Notes under the pieces: model-generated | The model's input: the letters and a program-made list of their open reading frames with translations, nothing else | Told to the model about the DNA's origin: nothing | Database searches by the model: none | Assembly (NCBI GenBank): GCA_002425685.1 | Contig: DIMS01000081.1 | Coordinates: forward strand, 298 to 7,127 | Direction of reading: 5' to 3' | Origin: Synergistaceae bacterium UBA5560 | GTDB taxonomy: Bacteria; Synergistota; Synergistia; Synergistales; Aminiphilaceae | DNA length: 6,830 nucleotides | Made by a program: the position numbers and the translations under genes | Shown: positions 5,627 through 6,830 of the stretch, in pieces | Numbering within the stretch: position 1 is the stretch's first letter | How the letters are laid out: every line of letters starts with the position of its first letter

Positions 5627-5655
5627 TTGACGCTCCCTTGGCTTTATTTTAAAAT
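5627..5655 (+). promoter_or_regulatory. Near-consensus sigma70 promoter
   Basis: TTGACG (5627-5632) and TAAAAT (5650-5655) are separated by exactly 17 bases, each differing from consensus at one position. Transcription should start near 5662. It lies in an AT-rich island within otherwise GC-rich DNA. Confidence 0.65.
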
Positions 5656-5661
5656 GGCACT

Positions 5662-5750
5662 TGAAAGAATGAGGCAAGACGGCTTTTCGCCGTGTTGCGT
5701 GCAGGCCCGACCGCTGCTCACCTTTGCCTGGTGCGCTGCTCGGGTTTTTT
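5662..5750 (+). ncRNA. Candidate small RNA of about 90 nt
   Basis: The promoter at 5627-5655 would start a transcript near 5662. The first stem-loop is GCAA-g-ACGGC (5674-5683) against GCCGT-g-TTGC (5689-5698), closed by TTTTC and with a single G-G mismatch. A second, larger hairpin, 5706-5744, has an outer CCCGA/TCGGG, short middle pairs and an inner CACC/GGTG. It runs straight into six T residues (5745-5750) and is thus a good intrinsic terminator. No reading frame with a ribosome binding site fits inside. It does not match SRP RNA, tRNA or any riboswitch I know. It could be a free small regulatory RNA or a prematurely terminated leader (attenuator) of the chemoreceptor gene 410 bases further on. 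Confidence 0.5.
5706..5750 (+). terminator. Intrinsic terminator with T6 tract
   Basis: CCCGA (5706-5710) pairs with TCGGG (5740-5744), GC pairs continue inward across two mismatches, and CACC (5719-5722) pairs with GGTG (5730-5733). Six T residues follow immediately. Confidence 0.6.
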
Positions 5751-5760
5751 GCAGAGAGCA

Positions 5761-5788
5761 CGGAATATGGAGTACGGAATACGGAATA
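5761..5788. repeat. Four tandem copies of a 7-bp unit
   Basis: CGGAATA, TGGAGTA, CGGAATA and CGGAATA are contiguous; the second copy differs at two positions. The array starts about ten bases after the T-tract of the candidate small RNA. Seven bases is not a multiple of three, so the array is unlikely to be coding. Confidence 0.7.
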
Positions 5789-5952
5789 CGTGTAAAGACG
5801 GCTTCCGGGGGGAGCGGCGGTGCACGGCCGCATTTTTCTTCCCAACGAAGGCGACAACATGCGGTTCTTTTAATATTTTTCTGTCGTGTTTTCCCCTCTG
5901 GCTGTTCATGGCTGTTTATGGTTGTGTCGCAGTTTCACTTCTGCCGTTTCAT

Positions 5953-5974
5953 CCCTGCGGGTGTGCCCGCAGGG
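5953..5974. other. Perfect 9-bp hairpin in the chemoreceptor upstream region
   Basis: CCCTGCGGG (5953-5961) pairs with CCCGCAGGG (5966-5974) around the loop TGTG. No T-tract follows, so it is not a typical terminator. It may be a leader structure or a protein-binding palindrome. Confidence 0.5.
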
Positions 5975-6159
5975 GCGGATGTTATGCAGGTGCGCTCATG
6001 GTTTTCCGGGGTCCAAGGAGGGGAGGCATAGAGACAGAGCGTGCGAGAAGAAAACGAGCGGGTGGAGAATGCCCGCGGCGGTGACTCACGAAAGGCGGAG
6101 GGCAAGGAGTGTTTCTCTTTGTCATCGTATCCCGAATATTCTGAGATGAGGTGATTGCC

Positions 6160-6830
6160 ATGTCCTGGTTCCGTAACGTCAAGACCTTCGGCAAAATTTT
6201 CCTTCTCGTGGCCCTTTCCCTCTTCTTCACGACCCTGGTGGGATTTCTGGGATACCGGACGGCCCGCACCGCCGAAGAAAATATCCAGCGTCTCTACGCA
6301 GATGCCATGCTTCCCGCTCTGGCGGCCAAGGAGGCCCGCACCCAGAATATCGAGAGCGAGCGGAACCTGCTGGCCCTGCTGCTCACCACCGACAACGCCG
6401 AAAACGACCGTCGTCTTGAGCAGATGAAGCAGGCGGATGCACTGGTGCACGAGAATGAAACCTTTCTCGCAGGGAGCGCTCTGGACGAGGCGGCGGAGCG
6501 GTTTCTCAAGGGCGCCCGCGAGGCCGGAAAAGCCTATCAGACAGCCCGGCAGGGCGTGGTGGACCTGGCCATGCAGAACAAGAACGACGAGGCCTATGCC
6601 CTCTTTCTGGCGGAGGTCCTCCCGCAGGCAAGATCCTACCGGGATCTGCTGCTCCAGCTCACGGAAGATCTTCAGCGCGATGCCGCGGCAATGGAGAAGG
6701 AAACCCTCGCCGCCGGAGAGCGGTCCGTCAGGCTGCTGCTGCTTTTCACCGGGGCGGCACTTGTGCTGTGCCTGTTCGCGGGGTGGGCGATCACCCGGGG
6801 CGTGACGCGCCCTCTGGCGCGCCTGGAGGG
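6160..6830 (+). CDS. Methyl-accepting chemotaxis protein, N-terminal part (runs off the window)
   Basis: The first 223 residues of a chemoreceptor are present; the reading frame is open to the end of the window. Transmembrane helix 1 is at about 11-31. A long helical periplasmic region follows (about 32-187) with the features of the four-helix-bundle MCP sensor domain, including the QNIESERNLLALL helix and the late AYALFLAEVLPQARSYRDLLLQL motif. Transmembrane helix 2 is at about 190-210, and then the start of a HAMP linker (ITRGVTRPLARLE). The methylation and CheA-signalling domain would lie beyond the window. ATG 6160 is preceded by GAGGTGAT (6148-6155) at a good distance. The ligand is unknown. 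The NMT1-type binding domain encoded upstream could in principle present a ligand to a receptor, but the 1-kb gap argues against one operon. Confidence 0.88.
   Translation, partial: MSWFRNVKTFGKIFLLVALSLFFTTLVGFLGYRTARTAEENIQRLYADAMLPALAAKEARTQNIESERNLLALLLTTDNAENDRRLEQMKQADALVHENETFLAGSALDEAAERFLKGAREAGKAYQTARQGVVDLAMQNKNDEAYALFLAEVLPQARSYRDLLLQLTEDLQRDAAAMEKETLAAGERSVRLLLLFTGAALVLCLFAGWAITRGVTRPLARLE

Larger units (their letters stand above)
5088..6159. other. Long region without a supported protein gene
   Basis: This covers the space between the fusion gene and the chemoreceptor gene. Several open frames cross it but none shows a recognisable domain, a credible ribosome binding site or consistent codon bias. 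The region is less GC-biased from about 5500 on. It holds the terminator at 5352, the promoter/small RNA candidate at 5627-5750, a 7-bp tandem repeat at 5761, a two-copy 10-bp tandem (GCTGTTCATG/GCTGTTTATG) at 5901-5920, and a hairpin at 5953-5974. A small palindrome TTCACTCGTGAA at 5530-5541 could be an operator, but nothing supports this beyond its symmetry. Confidence 0.6.

Noticed and set aside
5814..5837. GCGGC/GCCGC hairpin followed by ATTTTT as a second terminator
   Set aside because: The stem is only five base pairs with an eight-base loop; too weak to call in GC-rich DNA.
5606..6031. Open frame of 141 codons before the chemoreceptor gene
   Set aside because: It overlaps the promoter, small RNA hairpins and tandem repeats, has no ribosome binding site and no recognisable domain.
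1..6830. CRISPR arrays, tRNA, rRNA and integron integrase
   Set aside because: No regularly spaced repeats, no tRNA cloverleaf, no rRNA motifs and no tyrosine recombinase signature were seen on either strand.

Overview
The window looks like a chromosomal segment of a GC-rich Gram-negative bacterium. The resident genes on the right (from about 2.8 kb on) are strongly GC-biased at third codon positions. They include an exported substrate-binding module and a four-helix-bundle chemoreceptor, so the cell is probably diderm, heterotrophic and motile. Lineage cannot be fixed from the sequence; an anaerobe such as a member of Synergistota or a deltaproteobacterial-type group is only a guess.

Left part, about 1-2116: the right-hand end of an integron gene-cassette array. 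Three attC recombination sites are recognisable (145-212, 1017-1077, 2053-2116), each with facing core boxes and an imperfect inverted repeat. They delimit the tail of one cassette (1-206), a one-gene cassette coding for a membrane-anchored protein of unknown function (207-1071), and a two-gene cassette (1072-2110). The two-gene cassette encodes a ThsB-type TIR protein and, overlapping it by 4 bp, a RipA/SLATT-like small multi-pass membrane protein. This pair has the layout of a signal-maker plus membrane-effector defence system (Thoeris-like), mobilised as one cassette, and is the most interesting item here. No integron integrase is present; in this orientation it would lie to the left. The cassettes are AT-richer than the right-hand genes and carry near-perfect Shine-Dalgarno sequences.

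Junction, about 2117-2824: directly after the last attC lies a minus-strand remnant of a large serine recombinase that has lost its catalytic domain and zinc ribbon. A non-coding stretch follows, with a possible extended -10 promoter and a GC-rich stem.

Right part, 2825-5087: a two-gene operon. The first gene is a nitrilase-superfamily amidohydrolase with an intact Glu-Lys-Cys triad. The second is an unusual single reading frame that joins a VOC (bleomycin-resistance/glyoxalase fold) domain to a hydrophobic signal/anchor segment and an NMT1/THI5-type periplasmic binding domain. A strong hairpin terminator lies at 5352-5381.

5088-6159 is about 1.07 kb without a convincing protein gene. It contains a good candidate for an undescribed small RNA: a near-consensus sigma70 promoter at 5627-5655, then two stem-loops, the second followed by six T residues ending at 5750. 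A 7-bp tandem repeat lies just beyond. The window ends inside a methyl-accepting chemotaxis protein gene that starts at 6160.
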